Source: an uncultured Bacteroidales bacterium (GTDB taxonomy: Bacteria > Bacteroidota > Bacteroidia > Bacteroidales > P3). Taken from it: a stretch of DNA of 46,054 nucleotides. Positions 7,934 to 14,468 of this stretch are shown here, piece after piece. Each line of letters begins with the position of its first letter. Positions within the stretch are counted from its first letter, which is position 1. A program made the translations under genes and the position numbers. Location of the stretch: contig CAMHDJ010000020.1 in the NCBI GenBank assembly GCA_946183915.1, forward strand, positions 1 to 46,054, read 5' to 3'. The notes below the pieces were generated by a model. It saw only the letters and a list, made by a program, of their open reading frames with translations. It did no database searches and was not told the origin of the DNA.

Positions 7934-9511
7934 TTACTGCTGTTGGGCGGTGATACGCTCGAGCCATTTCAGCATGCCGAACATCACAGCCATGGCAATG
8001 AGGCAGATGATGGCGAAGACGGCCCAGGTCATCCACAGGTTGGGCAGCTTGTTGAACAGGAACGGTCCCACCATGATGAGCAGGTTACCCACGGCAGTAG
8101 CCGTGAGCCACAGGCCCTGGCAGATACCCTGGATGTGTTTCGGCGCAATCTTCGACACGAAGCTCAGGCCCATCGGCGAAATGAAGAGCTCGGCCACGGT
8201 GAGGAAGAAGTAGGTCACGATGAGCACCCATGCGTCGGCTTTCATGCCGGCAATGGTAGCGGCATCCTGCTTCATGAAGGCCTCACCCGAGGGATAGCCC
8301 ATGTGCATGCTGAAGATGGTCAGGAAAATGTAAGCGCAGGCGGCAAAGAGCATGCCGATGACGATCTTGCGCGGTGCGGAGAACTTGCGGCCCCATGTGG
8401 TGCCGAAGAGCCACATGATGACCGGCGTCAGCAGGATCACAAGGGCGGGGTTGAGGAACTGCCACACCTCGGGCGCCACACTGTCGGAGTTGACGAAGTT
8501 GCGGGCGAACAGCGAGAGCGACTGGCCGTTCTGGTGGAACGACATCCAGAAGAAGACGCAGATACCCAGCACGGCATACAGACCGGCCATGCGCTGCTTG
8601 ATGTCCTTGGCCATGGCCTGACGCTCCTCGGGAGTGTACTCGACCACTTCGGCCTTGGTTTTCTTGGCAGGCGTGGGGAACATGTTTTTGAAGATCAGGA
8701 AGATCAACAGGGAGATGAGCATGGCAGCCACCGAGGCCAGGAAGGAGTAGTGGACACCGGTGTTGAACACCTGCAGGTAGCTCTCGCAGGCAGCCTGCAT
8801 GTTGGCCGGGTCGAAGTGGCTGTTGTTCTGGGACATCCATTGGGTAAGGTTGGCCATCTGGGTGGCATCCATACCGGTGGCGTCGTTGATGTACTGGTGG
8901 CAGAGGGCGGGCAGGTCGCTGTTGTAGGTCATGCCGTTGCGGCCCAGCCACCACTGACGCAGCGAGGGAGCCACGAAGGGAGCCAGCACACCGCCGATGT
9001 TGATGAACACATAGAAGATCTGGAAGCCCGGATCGCGCTTGCTCTGAGCCAGCGCCAGGGCCTCGGGTCCCTTCTTGGCGGCCTCGGCCTCCATGTTGTC
9101 GTACATCTGGCCCACAATGGCCTGCAGGTTGCCTTTGAACAAGCCGTTACCGCAGGCAATGACCAGCAGGGCGGCGCAGGTGATGACCAGCACGGTCGAC
9201 ATCGACATACCCGTCGCGCTGTAGCCGGCAGGAATCGACAGCACCACATAGCCCACGGCCATCGTGATCAGACCGGCGATGATGGTGCCCTTGTAGTTCT
9301 GCAGCTTGTCGGCGATGATACCGCCAGGCAGTGCCATCACGTAGATGCCGAAGTAGAAGACGGCATAGATGATAGCGGCCACATTGTCGCTGATGCCAAA
9401 CTTCGAGCAGAGGAAGAGCAGCAGCACGGCATTCATAATATAGTAGCCGAAACGCTCACCCATATTACTCAATGCCGCCGCGATTAATCCTTTAGGATGT
9501 CCTTTGAACAT
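7934..9511 (-). CDS. POT-family proton-dependent oligopeptide transporter
   Basis: The protein has 525 aa and is a major-facilitator protein of the peptide transporter (POT/PTR) family. TM1 carries the family signature ERFGYY (residues about 18-23), followed by GGIIADKL between TM2 and TM3. Many hydrophobic helices follow, and a large loop after TM6 is typical of bacterial POTs. POT carriers import di- and tripeptides with protons across the inner membrane. Peptide uptake fits an amino-acid-fermenting Bacteroidales lifestyle. The gene has its own -7 promoter element about 75 bp upstream, divergent from tsaC. The small lipoprotein gene follows after 30 bp. Confidence 0.93.
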   Translation of the reverse strand: MFKGHPKGLIAAALSNMGERFGYYIMNAVLLLFLCSKFGISDNVAAIIYAVFYFGIYVMALPGGIIADKLQNYKGTIIAGLITMAVGYVVLSIPAGYSATGMSMSTVLVITCAALLVIACGNGLFKGNLQAIVGQMYDNMEAEAAKKGPEALALAQSKRDPGFQIFYVFINIGGVLAPFVAPSLRQWWLGRNGMTYNSDLPALCHQYINDATGMDATQMANLTQWMSQNNSHFDPANMQAACESYLQVFNTGVHYSFLASVAAMLISLLIFLIFKNMFPTPAKKTKAEVVEYTPEERQAMAKDIKQRMAGLYAVLGICVFFWMSFHQNGQSLSLFARNFVNSDSVAPEVWQFLNPALVILLTPVIMWLFGTTWGRKFSAPRKIVIGMLFAACAYIFLTIFSMHMGYPSGEAFMKQDAATIAGMKADAWVLIVTYFFLTVAELFISPMGLSFVSKIAPKHIQGICQGLWLTATAVGNLLIMVGPFLFNKLPNLWMTWAVFAIICLIAMAVMFGMLKWLERITAQQQ

Positions 9512-9582
9512 AATGCGTAATTTTTTGGTTTATAATTAATTTAAGTTAATATTCGACAGAGTATTCCCCAAATTATATGGTG

Positions 9583-9613
9583 CAAAGATACAAAAAAAAC
9601 TGAATATGGCAAC
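9583..9613 (-). promoter_or_regulatory. Promoter of the peptide transporter
   Basis: On the minus strand TATCTTTG (9583-9590) is a perfect -7 element. GTTG (9610-9613), 19 bp upstream, matches three of four -33 bases. It is divergent from and partly shares DNA with the tsaC promoter region. Confidence 0.65.
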
Positions 9614-9633
9614 GCCGTCTCTGCTTTTTTTTG

Positions 9634-9641
9634 TATTTTTG
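9634..9641 (+). promoter_or_regulatory. -7 element of tsaC
   Basis: TATTTTTG matches TAnnTTTG exactly and lies only 10 bp before the ATG at 9652. Transcription would begin a few bases before the start codon, so the mRNA may be leaderless or nearly so. No good -33 element is visible. Confidence 0.5.
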
Positions 9642-9651
9642 CCGCTGTTTT

Positions 9652-10230
9652 ATGGAAAAGGAAATCTCCCGTACTATTGAGGTGCTGCGCTCCGGCGGCA
9701 CCATTCTCTACCCCACCGACACCATCTGGGGCCTGGGCTGCGACGCCCGTCGCGTCGACGCCGTCGAGCGCCTCTACGCCATCAAGCAGCGCGACCACTC
9801 GAAGAGCATGCTCATACTGGTTGGTCCTCAGGCTATTCCGGCCGGAATGGACGCTCCGTATGTGCAACAACTGATGGCTTCAACCGACCGCCCCACAACC
9901 TATATCCTGCCGCGCGAGGTGTGGCTTGACCAGATGCACCTCGAGGTGGCCCCCAATCTGCCGGCCGACGACGGCACGCTCGGCGTACGCTGGCCGCAAC
10001 ACACCTTCTGTCAGGAGCTTATACGCAGCCTTGGTGCTCCGCTGGTCAGCACCAGCGCCAACCTCAGCGGCCACCCTTCGCCGCAGACATACAATGATAT
10101 TGAAGAAGAGTTGCGGTACCGGGTCGACCACTGTGTTGCCCCCTTGCCCGAGTTCCTCAGCGCCGAAACCCGCGGCAGCCGCATCGTCAAGCTCCATCCC
10201 GACGGCACCCAGACCGTCCTCCGCCCGTAG
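9652..10230 (+). CDS. tsaC: L-threonylcarbamoyladenylate synthase (TsaC/Sua5/YrdC)
   Basis: The protein has 192 aa. The enzyme makes threonylcarbamoyl-AMP from Thr, bicarbonate and ATP, the first step of t6A37 formation in ANN-decoding tRNAs. Visible family features are GGTILYPTDTIWGLGCDA near the N-terminus, the KxR-like segment IKQRDHSKSM, and LGAPLVSTSANLSG (SxSAN motif) near residue 135. The TTG seven codons upstream was rejected because it would place the -7 promoter element inside the gene. It is the short form without the Sua5 C-terminal domain. The last 44 bp overlap the end of the convergent phosphopantetheinyl transferase gene. Confidence 0.93.
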   Translation: MEKEISRTIEVLRSGGTILYPTDTIWGLGCDARRVDAVERLYAIKQRDHSKSMLILVGPQAIPAGMDAPYVQQLMASTDRPTTYILPREVWLDQMHLEVAPNLPADDGTLGVRWPQHTFCQELIRSLGAPLVSTSANLSGHPSPQTYNDIEEELRYRVDHCVAPLPEFLSAETRGSRIVKLHPDGTQTVLRP

Positions 10231-10717
10231 TCCACGCCAGGGCAGCCACGGTGTTTTCGTCGCCGGTGGCGATATCTGTGACCTCTATGTCGCTGGCTTC
10301 GAGGGCAGTGACCATGCTGCCAAAGCCCCGAATGCCGGTGCCGCGGCACTTGAGCGCGGCCTCTTTGCGCGTCCACAACTGCAGGAAGGCCATCGTCGGG
10401 TCGGCGCTGCGGTCGACGGTCTGTCGCTCCTCCGGCGAGCACACACGCTCCGCGAGGCCCTCGCTGATGCGGCGGCGGCTCTCGACGTCGATGCCCACCG
10501 GCCCCTCGTAGCTGACGGCCGCCGCCACTGCCGTGCGGCAATGACTGAGGCTGACGTGTAGTTCCGGATGGTCGCGCAGGTAGGGTGCCCCTTGCTCGTT
10601 GTGCTCTACGATGGTCTCAAAGCCAAGTAGTTGGCAGAGCAGTCGCCGCGCAGCGTCACGTTGCTCGCCGAGGGTGCGCCACTCCCCGCGCTCTATTCTC
10701 CACGTTCCGTTTTCCAC
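10187..10717 (-). CDS. 4'-phosphopantetheinyl transferase superfamily protein
   Basis: The family signatures GIDVE (metal-binding acid pair) and WTRKEAALK are both present, preceded by LHVSLSHCRTAVAAAV. Such enzymes move the phosphopantetheine arm of CoA onto acyl- or peptidyl-carrier proteins. An in-frame ATG at 10799-10801 would overlap the DUF3467 gene by 71 bp and add a Pro/Ala/Thr-rich tail with no family character. I therefore chose GTG at 10715-10717, giving 176 aa, with GGAG about 8 nt ahead; this start is uncertain. The 3' end overlaps convergent tsaC by 44 bp. A possible substrate, acpP, is encoded at 20649. The gene could serve a secondary carrier protein instead. Confidence 0.75.
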   Translation of the reverse strand: MENGTWRIERGEWRTLGEQRDAARRLLCQLLGFETIVEHNEQGAPYLRDHPELHVSLSHCRTAVAAAVSYEGPVGIDVESRRRISEGLAERVCSPEERQTVDRSADPTMAFLQLWTRKEAALKCRGTGIRGFGSMVTALEASDIEVTDIATGDENTVAALAWTTGGGRSGCRRDGA

Positions 10718-10730
10718 CGTCCGCTCCAGG

Positions 10731-11045
10731 TCAGGCCTTGCCCAGGATGTCGTAGGGCACCGTGTCGCCGGCGGCCATGCGGGGTTCGCTGATGGTGCCA
10801 AACTGCTGCTCGTACTTCTTGATGTTGTCGCTCAGGGCTGCGAGGGTGCGTTTGGCGTGGATGGGGTTCATCACGATGCGCTGGCGCACCACGGCGCCGT
10901 CGCTGCCGGGCAGCATCTGGGCGAAGTCCATCACCACTTCGGCGGGTGTATGGCTGATAATCACCAGGTTGGAGTACGTGCCCTGAGCCACCTCGGGCGT
11001 GATGTTCAGTTTCAGGTTTTGCTGTTGTTCTTTGTTGTTGGCCAT
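10731..11045 (-). CDS. DUF3467 family protein
   Basis: The protein has 104 aa from MANNKEQQQNLKLNITPEVAQGTYSN. The in-frame ATG 15 codons upstream lacks family character. The pattern YSNLVIISHTPAEVVMDF, then PGSDGAVVRQRIVMNPIHAKRTLAALSDNIKKYE, is that of DUF3467, a small cytoplasmic family common in Bacteroidota and of unknown function. It precedes the phosphopantetheinyl transferase with no gap, so the two are probably co-transcribed. I see no clear -7 element directly upstream. There is no signal peptide. Confidence 0.85.
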   Translation of the reverse strand: MANNKEQQQNLKLNITPEVAQGTYSNLVIISHTPAEVVMDFAQMLPGSDGAVVRQRIVMNPIHAKRTLAALSDNIKKYEQQFGTISEPRMAAGDTVPYDILGKA

Positions 11046-11216
11046 AATTCGGTGTAATTTTTTTGCTGCTATAACGTCGTTCGGCGGCAATTATTGTGCC
11101 ATCCCCTTGGACCCCGATCGTGATGTCCCCATCTTGTACCCGGGATGCCCCTCTGGCAGCCCCATATTTTCGCCCTACCTAAATGTTAAAAAGCCTTTAA
11201 CAAATCCATTTTTTCG

Positions 11217-11290
11217 CCTACTTAACTCCTACTAAACTAAGCCTTTAGTAGGAGAAGAGTAGGAGTTGAGTAAGAGATGAGTAGGAGATG
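11217..11290 (-). repeat. 11-bp-period tandem repeat array with inverted units
   Basis: On the plus strand two units (CCTACTTAACT, CCTACTAAACT at 11217-11238) are followed by AAGCCTTT. Four inverted units then lie at 11247-11290: AGTAGGAGAAG, AGTAGGAGTTG, AGTAAGAGATG, AGTAGGAGATG. Every unit is exactly 11 bp. Units of the two halves pair; the best stem is 11226-11236 with 11244-11254 (11 bp). Read on the minus strand the order is four direct units, then a loop, then two inverted units. Confidence 0.85.
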
Positions 11291-11460
11291 GTGGCTAATC
11301 ATCTGGTTTTCAGGGGGCATTTTTGAGGTTATGTTAAATAGACTTTTTCCGGCGGCCCGGTGGGTGAGGGTCGGCGAGGGGGCTGGCCGAGGGGTGCGAA
11401 AGGGTGGTGGCCGAGAGGTGCAATCGGCTCGAGGGGAGGCCTCGCGACGGCCGGGCCGGT

Positions 11461-11480
11461 GGGCGTATGGGCGGGTAGGG
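11461..11480 (+). other. Canonical G-quadruplex motif
   Basis: Four runs of three G (11461-11463, 11469-11471, 11473-11475, 11478-11480) are separated by loops of 5, 1 and 2 nt. This is a textbook intramolecular G-quadruplex pattern on the coding-direction strand, about 100 bp upstream of the -7 element at 11581. A looser four-run pattern lies at 11362-11394. Confidence 0.55.
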
Positions 11481-11580
11481 TGGTGTTGGCGGTTGTGTGC
11501 AAGTTGTTGATTCCATGTGTTGTATGGTGTTCTGTTTATTGTACCGTGCATTTTATTTCTGTAGAATGAAAAAAAATATG

Positions 11581-11588
11581 TAATTTTG
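11581..11588 (+). promoter_or_regulatory. -7 element before the small membrane protein and efp
   Basis: TAATTTTG matches the Bacteroidota -7 consensus 23 bp before the ATG. The spacer is A-rich (GAATGAAAAAAAATATG), and TTTC about 21 bp upstream is a weak -33. It probably drives the small membrane protein gene and efp. Confidence 0.65.
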
Positions 11589-11611
11589 CACTTTCAAAAA
11601 CAACGCGAAAG

Positions 11612-11872
11612 ATGAGTCATAAGACAGCCATTACGATCTATGAGATAGCCTCCTATGTGCTGATTCTCGGTGCCACAGCCATCTATTTCTTCATGAAACA
11701 GCAGGGGCTGTCGCTGACGATGCTGGTGCTGGCGCTGGCTATCTTCTGCCGTTGGATGATGGACCGCCACCGCTACAAGGCGTGCGACGAGGAGAACGAC
11801 GGCCTGCGCAACGACCTCCGCCGCCTGACCCTCCTGCTGGCCGAAGAGAAGAAAAAGAATAACAATAAATAA
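11612..11872 (+). CDS. Small two-TM membrane protein
   Basis: The protein has 86 aa. Two hydrophobic helices lie at about residues 9-27 and 32-48, separated by KQQGLS. A charged, probably coiled-coil tail (CDEENDGLRNDLRRLTLLLAEE) ends in KKKNNNK. No family is recognised. It sits 12 bp before efp under its own promoter, so it is probably co-transcribed with it. The translated length, promoter and short spacing support a real gene. Function is unknown. Confidence 0.75.
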   Translation: MSHKTAITIYEIASYVLILGATAIYFFMKQQGLSLTMLVLALAIFCRWMMDRHRYKACDEENDGLRNDLRRLTLLLAEEKKKNNNK

Positions 11873-11884
11873 ATCAGTAATTTT

Positions 11885-12448
11885 ATGGCAACAACCACCG
11901 ACATCAAGAACGGACTTTGCATCAATTTCAACAACGATATCTACACCATCGTTGAGTTCCTCCACGTGAAACCCGGCAAGGGTGCCGCCTTCGTGCGTAC
12001 CAAGATGCGCAACGTCAAGACCGGCCGCATGCTGGAGAACACCTTCCCCAGCGGCGCCAAGATCGATATCGTCCGCGTCGAGCGTCGTCCCTACACCTAC
12101 CTCTACAAGGAGGGTGACATGCATGTCTTCATGCACACCGAGACCTACGAGCAGATCTACATCCCCGAGACTATCATCAACGCCCCGCAGTTCCTCAAAG
12201 ACGGCCAGTATGTGGAGATCACCGTCGAGGCCGACACCGAGACTCCGCTGATCTGCGAGCTGCCCCCGTTCATCGAGACCGTGGTCACCTACACCGAGCC
12301 CGGTTTTGCCGGCAACACCGCCACCAACGCCATGAAGGACGCCACCGTCGAGCCTGGCGTGCAGGTGCGCGTGCCCCTCTTCATCAAAGAAGGCGAGCGT
12401 ATCAAGGTCGATACCCGCACGGGTGAGTATGCTGAGCGCATCAAATAA
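11885..12448 (+). CDS. efp: Elongation factor P
   Basis: The protein has 187 aa, the usual length for the family. The N-terminal KOW-like domain starts [20 protein letters not shown]. The loop [14 protein letters not shown] carries the conserved Lys32 that enters the ribosomal peptidyl-transferase centre. Two OB-fold domains follow ([17 protein letters not shown] and [20 protein letters not shown], the C-terminal signature). EF-P relieves ribosome stalling at polyproline stretches. It is preceded by the small membrane protein gene and overlaps or nearly abuts the M28 lipoprotein gene that follows. Confidence 0.97.
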   Translation: MATTTDIKNGLCINFNNDIYTIVEFLHVKPGKGAAFVRTKMRNVKTGRMLENTFPSGAKIDIVRVERRPYTYLYKEGDMHVFMHTETYEQIYIPETIINAPQFLKDGQYVEITVEADTETPLICELPPFIETVVTYTEPGFAGNTATNAMKDATVEPGVQVRVPLFIKEGERIKVDTRTGEYAERIK

Positions 12449-12470
12449 CTTTGTAAATCAGTTCTGTACA

Positions 12471-13460
12471 TTGAAACGATACGCCCTTGTTGCAGCCTGC
12501 TTGCTCGTGCTGGCAGGCTGCAAGCATAAACAGCAGGTGCCCGCCCCGGCGGCAGGCATCGACTACACGCAGGTGGCTGTGCCCGAATTCTGCGTCGACT
12601 CAGCCTATCGCTACACGGCCGAGCAGTTGGCCTTTGGCAACCGCATCCCCGGCAGCAAGGCATGGGAACAGTGTGCGGCCTACCTTGCGGCCGCCATGGG
12701 CCGCTGGTGCGACACGGTGATGGTGCAGGATTTCCGCACCACGCTGTGGGACAACTCGGTGGTGCCTGGCAAGAACATCATCGCCTCGCTCAACCCGCAG
12801 GCCCCCAAACGCATCCTGCTGGCTGCCCACTGGGACAGTCGTCAATGGGCCGACCACGACAACAACCCCGATATGCACCGCTCGCCGGTGCCCGGTGCCA
12901 ACGACGGCGCCTCCGGGGTAGCCGCCCTCATGGAGATGGCCCGCGTGATGAGCGCCATGCCTCCCTCGGTGGGGGTCGACTTCATCTTCTTCGATGTGGA
13001 GGATCAGGGCGTTCCGGAGTGGAGCGAGACTTACGATGACAAGTCCTGGTGCAAGGGGTCGCAGTTCTGGGCCGAGAACCGTCATGTGCCTTACTACACG
13101 GCCGTCTATGGGGTGCTGTTCGACATGATCGGCACGCCCGAGCCCCGATTCACACAGGAGTACATCAGTCGCCAGTATGCCCCCGGCCTCTGCGACAAGC
13201 TGTGGAACTGCGCTGCCGCGCTCGGCTATGGTCACATCTTCGTCAAGAAGCAGACCGATCCCATCCTCGACGACCATCTCTATGTCAATCAGATGACCGG
13301 CATCCCGATGGTTGATATCGTCCAGAACAGCGTCAACACCAGCTTCTTCAGCCATTGGCACACCACTACTGACGACCTGAATTCGGTCAATCCGGAGGCG
13401 TTGCGCACTGTGGCGCTGGTCACGATGAAGACGCTCTATGGTGACTACCCTGCCAAATGA
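12471..13460 (+). CDS. M28-family zinc peptidase / glutaminyl cyclase-like lipoprotein
   Basis: From TTG at 12471 the product (329 aa) begins with a compact lipoprotein signal, LKRYALVAACLLVLAGC, with Cys17 acylated. An ATG at 12423 is in frame but overlaps efp by 26 bp and adds a polar 16-residue tail, so it is the alternative start. Zinc-site motifs of M28 are AAHWDSR, GANDGASGVA, FDVEDQG, and a C-terminal HWHTTTDD. SWCKGSQFWA also occurs in bacterial glutaminyl-peptide cyclotransferases, which convert N-terminal Gln to pyroglutamate. The enzyme should face the periplasm. Aminopeptidase activity cannot be excluded. The stop overlaps the next gene's ATG (ATGA, 13457-13460). Confidence 0.85.
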   Translation: MKRYALVAACLLVLAGCKHKQQVPAPAAGIDYTQVAVPEFCVDSAYRYTAEQLAFGNRIPGSKAWEQCAAYLAAAMGRWCDTVMVQDFRTTLWDNSVVPGKNIIASLNPQAPKRILLAAHWDSRQWADHDNNPDMHRSPVPGANDGASGVAALMEMARVMSAMPPSVGVDFIFFDVEDQGVPEWSETYDDKSWCKGSQFWAENRHVPYYTAVYGVLFDMIGTPEPRFTQEYISRQYAPGLCDKLWNCAAALGYGHIFVKKQTDPILDDHLYVNQMTGIPMVDIVQNSVNTSFFSHWHTTTDDLNSVNPEALRTVALVTMKTLYGDYPAK

Positions 13461-13897
13461 GAACGAAAGGTTTACATAATGCGAAAAGGCTGAGGCACTG
13501 TTTGTGTCTCAGCCTTTTGCTGATGGTCTGCGGATGTCGTGGCGACCAGTGTCGCACTCCGTTCGGCGAGGGCGGCGACCTCGATCTACTTCAGCCCGAT
13601 TTCATGAATCTCTACAACAATCCAGGCGGCACACTGGTCATTAACCGGGGCTATCGAGGCATTCTGGTGCATTGCTCTGGACTGTCTGAGTATGTGGCGT
13701 TTGACTGTGTCTGCCCCTATTGCCGGGAGGTGGGCATGACGCCGGACAGTCCTACCCACGCGGTGATGCTGACATGTCCGGAGTGTGGCTCGCGGTTCGA
13801 GCTCTTCTTCGGCAACCCGCTGGAGGGGGCTGTCACGTCGTGTATGCTCTATCAGTACAACACGTTCTTCGACGGCCGTATTCTAAGTATATATTAA
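13457..13897 (+). CDS. Rieske-like lipoprotein with four-Cys site
   Basis: The protein has 146 aa. Its signal peptide has a basic n-region (KRLRH) and ends LLLMVCGC, with the likely lipid Cys at residue 27. The fold resembles the Rieske-like small lipoproteins of Bacteroidales: GYRGILVHCSGLSEYVAFDC, then CPYC, then TCPECGSRFELFFG and LYQYNTFFDGRILSIY. The two His ligands of a true 2Fe-2S Rieske centre are absent; CVCPYC and CPEC would suit zinc or another metal. It is translationally coupled to the M28 gene by a 4-bp overlap. A strong hairpin lies inside its 5' coding end. The function is unknown and the family call is tentative. Confidence 0.7.
   Translation: MRTKGLHNAKRLRHCLCLSLLLMVCGCRGDQCRTPFGEGGDLDLLQPDFMNLYNNPGGTLVINRGYRGILVHCSGLSEYVAFDCVCPYCREVGMTPDSPTHAVMLTCPECGSRFELFFGNPLEGAVTSCMLYQYNTFFDGRILSIY
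13484..13518 (+). promoter_or_regulatory. Strong hairpin at the start of the Rieske-like gene
   Basis: A perfect 11-bp stem (13484-13494 with 13508-13518) extends inward by about four more pairs, including one GU, to a 5-nt loop. The arms end in AAAA and TTTT, so it looks like an intrinsic terminator, yet it lies inside codons 10-21 of the gene. It may attenuate expression relative to the upstream M28 gene. Confidence 0.5.
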
Positions 13898-14401
13898 TCA
13901 GTTCTTCTTCCAGAGCACATACAGCAGGTAGAAGAGCAGTCCCAGCAACCCGAGCATGAGCAGTCGGGGCGAGAGGAGTGTCAGTAGGAGCATCGCCGCC
14001 ACGATCATGGTGACGTTGGCTGCCACTCGCTTGTCCGATGGGAGCGACTGGTAGCGTAGCTTGGTCTGCTGCCACCATTGTTGTATTCCGCTCACTTTCC
14101 GCCCTTGGTTGTCGACGGTCTCGGCGTGGGTTGTCGGAATGTCTGTCACGCGTACTTTGATGGTCTTGGAACCGTGCTTTCCGTCCTTCCAAGCGGTGAT
14201 TGTCAGGGAGGTGCGTCCTTTCGACCGATGCAGCCGGAATCGCTTGCTGCCGCTGATTTCGAGGGGCAGTACGGTGGCCTTGTAGCCGTTGTCGATCTTC
14301 AACTCTACGCGTTCGGCGCCGCTGCAGTCCCATCGCACCTCGACGATGTCACCTTCGGTGACGGTGGTGCGGTCTACGTTGAATGTCATACGTTTTTCCA
14401 T
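13898..14401 (-). CDS. Ig-like-domain protein with C-terminal membrane hairpin
   Basis: The protein has 167 aa. Residues 5 to about 90 form a beta sandwich pattern, TFNVDRTTVTEGDIVEVRWD ... TSLTITAWKDGKHGSKTIKVRV, as in Ig-like or PKD-type domains. A linker with IQQWWQQTKLRYQSL follows. Two hydrophobic helices (about 128-142 and 145-163) close the protein before WKKN. There is no signal peptide, so the beta domain probably stays in the cytoplasm unless it is exported by an unusual route. It is convergent with the Rieske-like gene: the two stop codons abut at 13897/13898 with no terminator between. It follows pgi on the same strand after 45 bp. The family is not recognised. Confidence 0.65.
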   Translation of the reverse strand: MEKRMTFNVDRTTVTEGDIVEVRWDCSGAERVELKIDNGYKATVLPLEISGSKRFRLHRSKGRTSLTITAWKDGKHGSKTIKVRVTDIPTTHAETVDNQGRKVSGIQQWWQQTKLRYQSLPSDKRVAANVTMIVAAMLLLTLLSPRLLMLGLLGLLFYLLYVLWKKN

Positions 14402-14431
14402 ATCCTCGTTGTCATCAAATTCTGTGCCACG

Positions 14432-14468
14432 CCTAGGTGGCCGGGCTTAGAAGCCCGGCTTGCCTAGG
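14432..14468 (-). other. Long imperfect hairpin spanning the pgi stop codon
   Basis: CCTAGG (14432-14437) and CCGGGCTT (14441-14448) pair with AAGCCCGG (14451-14458) and CCTAGG (14463-14468), leaving a 3-4 nt internal bulge and a 2-nt tip. The pgi stop codon (14447-14449) lies at the tip. No T-run follows on the minus strand, so it is not a classical terminator; it may stabilise the 3' end. Confidence 0.5.

Larger units (their letters stand above)
11046..11611. other. 566-bp divergent intergenic region
   Basis: No credible gene lies here. It holds an 11-bp-period repeat array with an inverted partner (11217-11290), a G-rich stretch on the plus strand (about 11347-11490) that includes a canonical four-run G-quadruplex motif (11461-11480), and the promoter of the downstream membrane protein gene (11581-11588). 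Short reading frames in the G-rich part have biased composition and no start context. Confidence 0.7.

Noticed and set aside
11237-11551. A 104-codon minus-strand frame in the long divergent gap
   Set aside because: It runs through the repeat array and G-rich tract. The translation is Pro/Arg/Thr-rich with no start context or family character.
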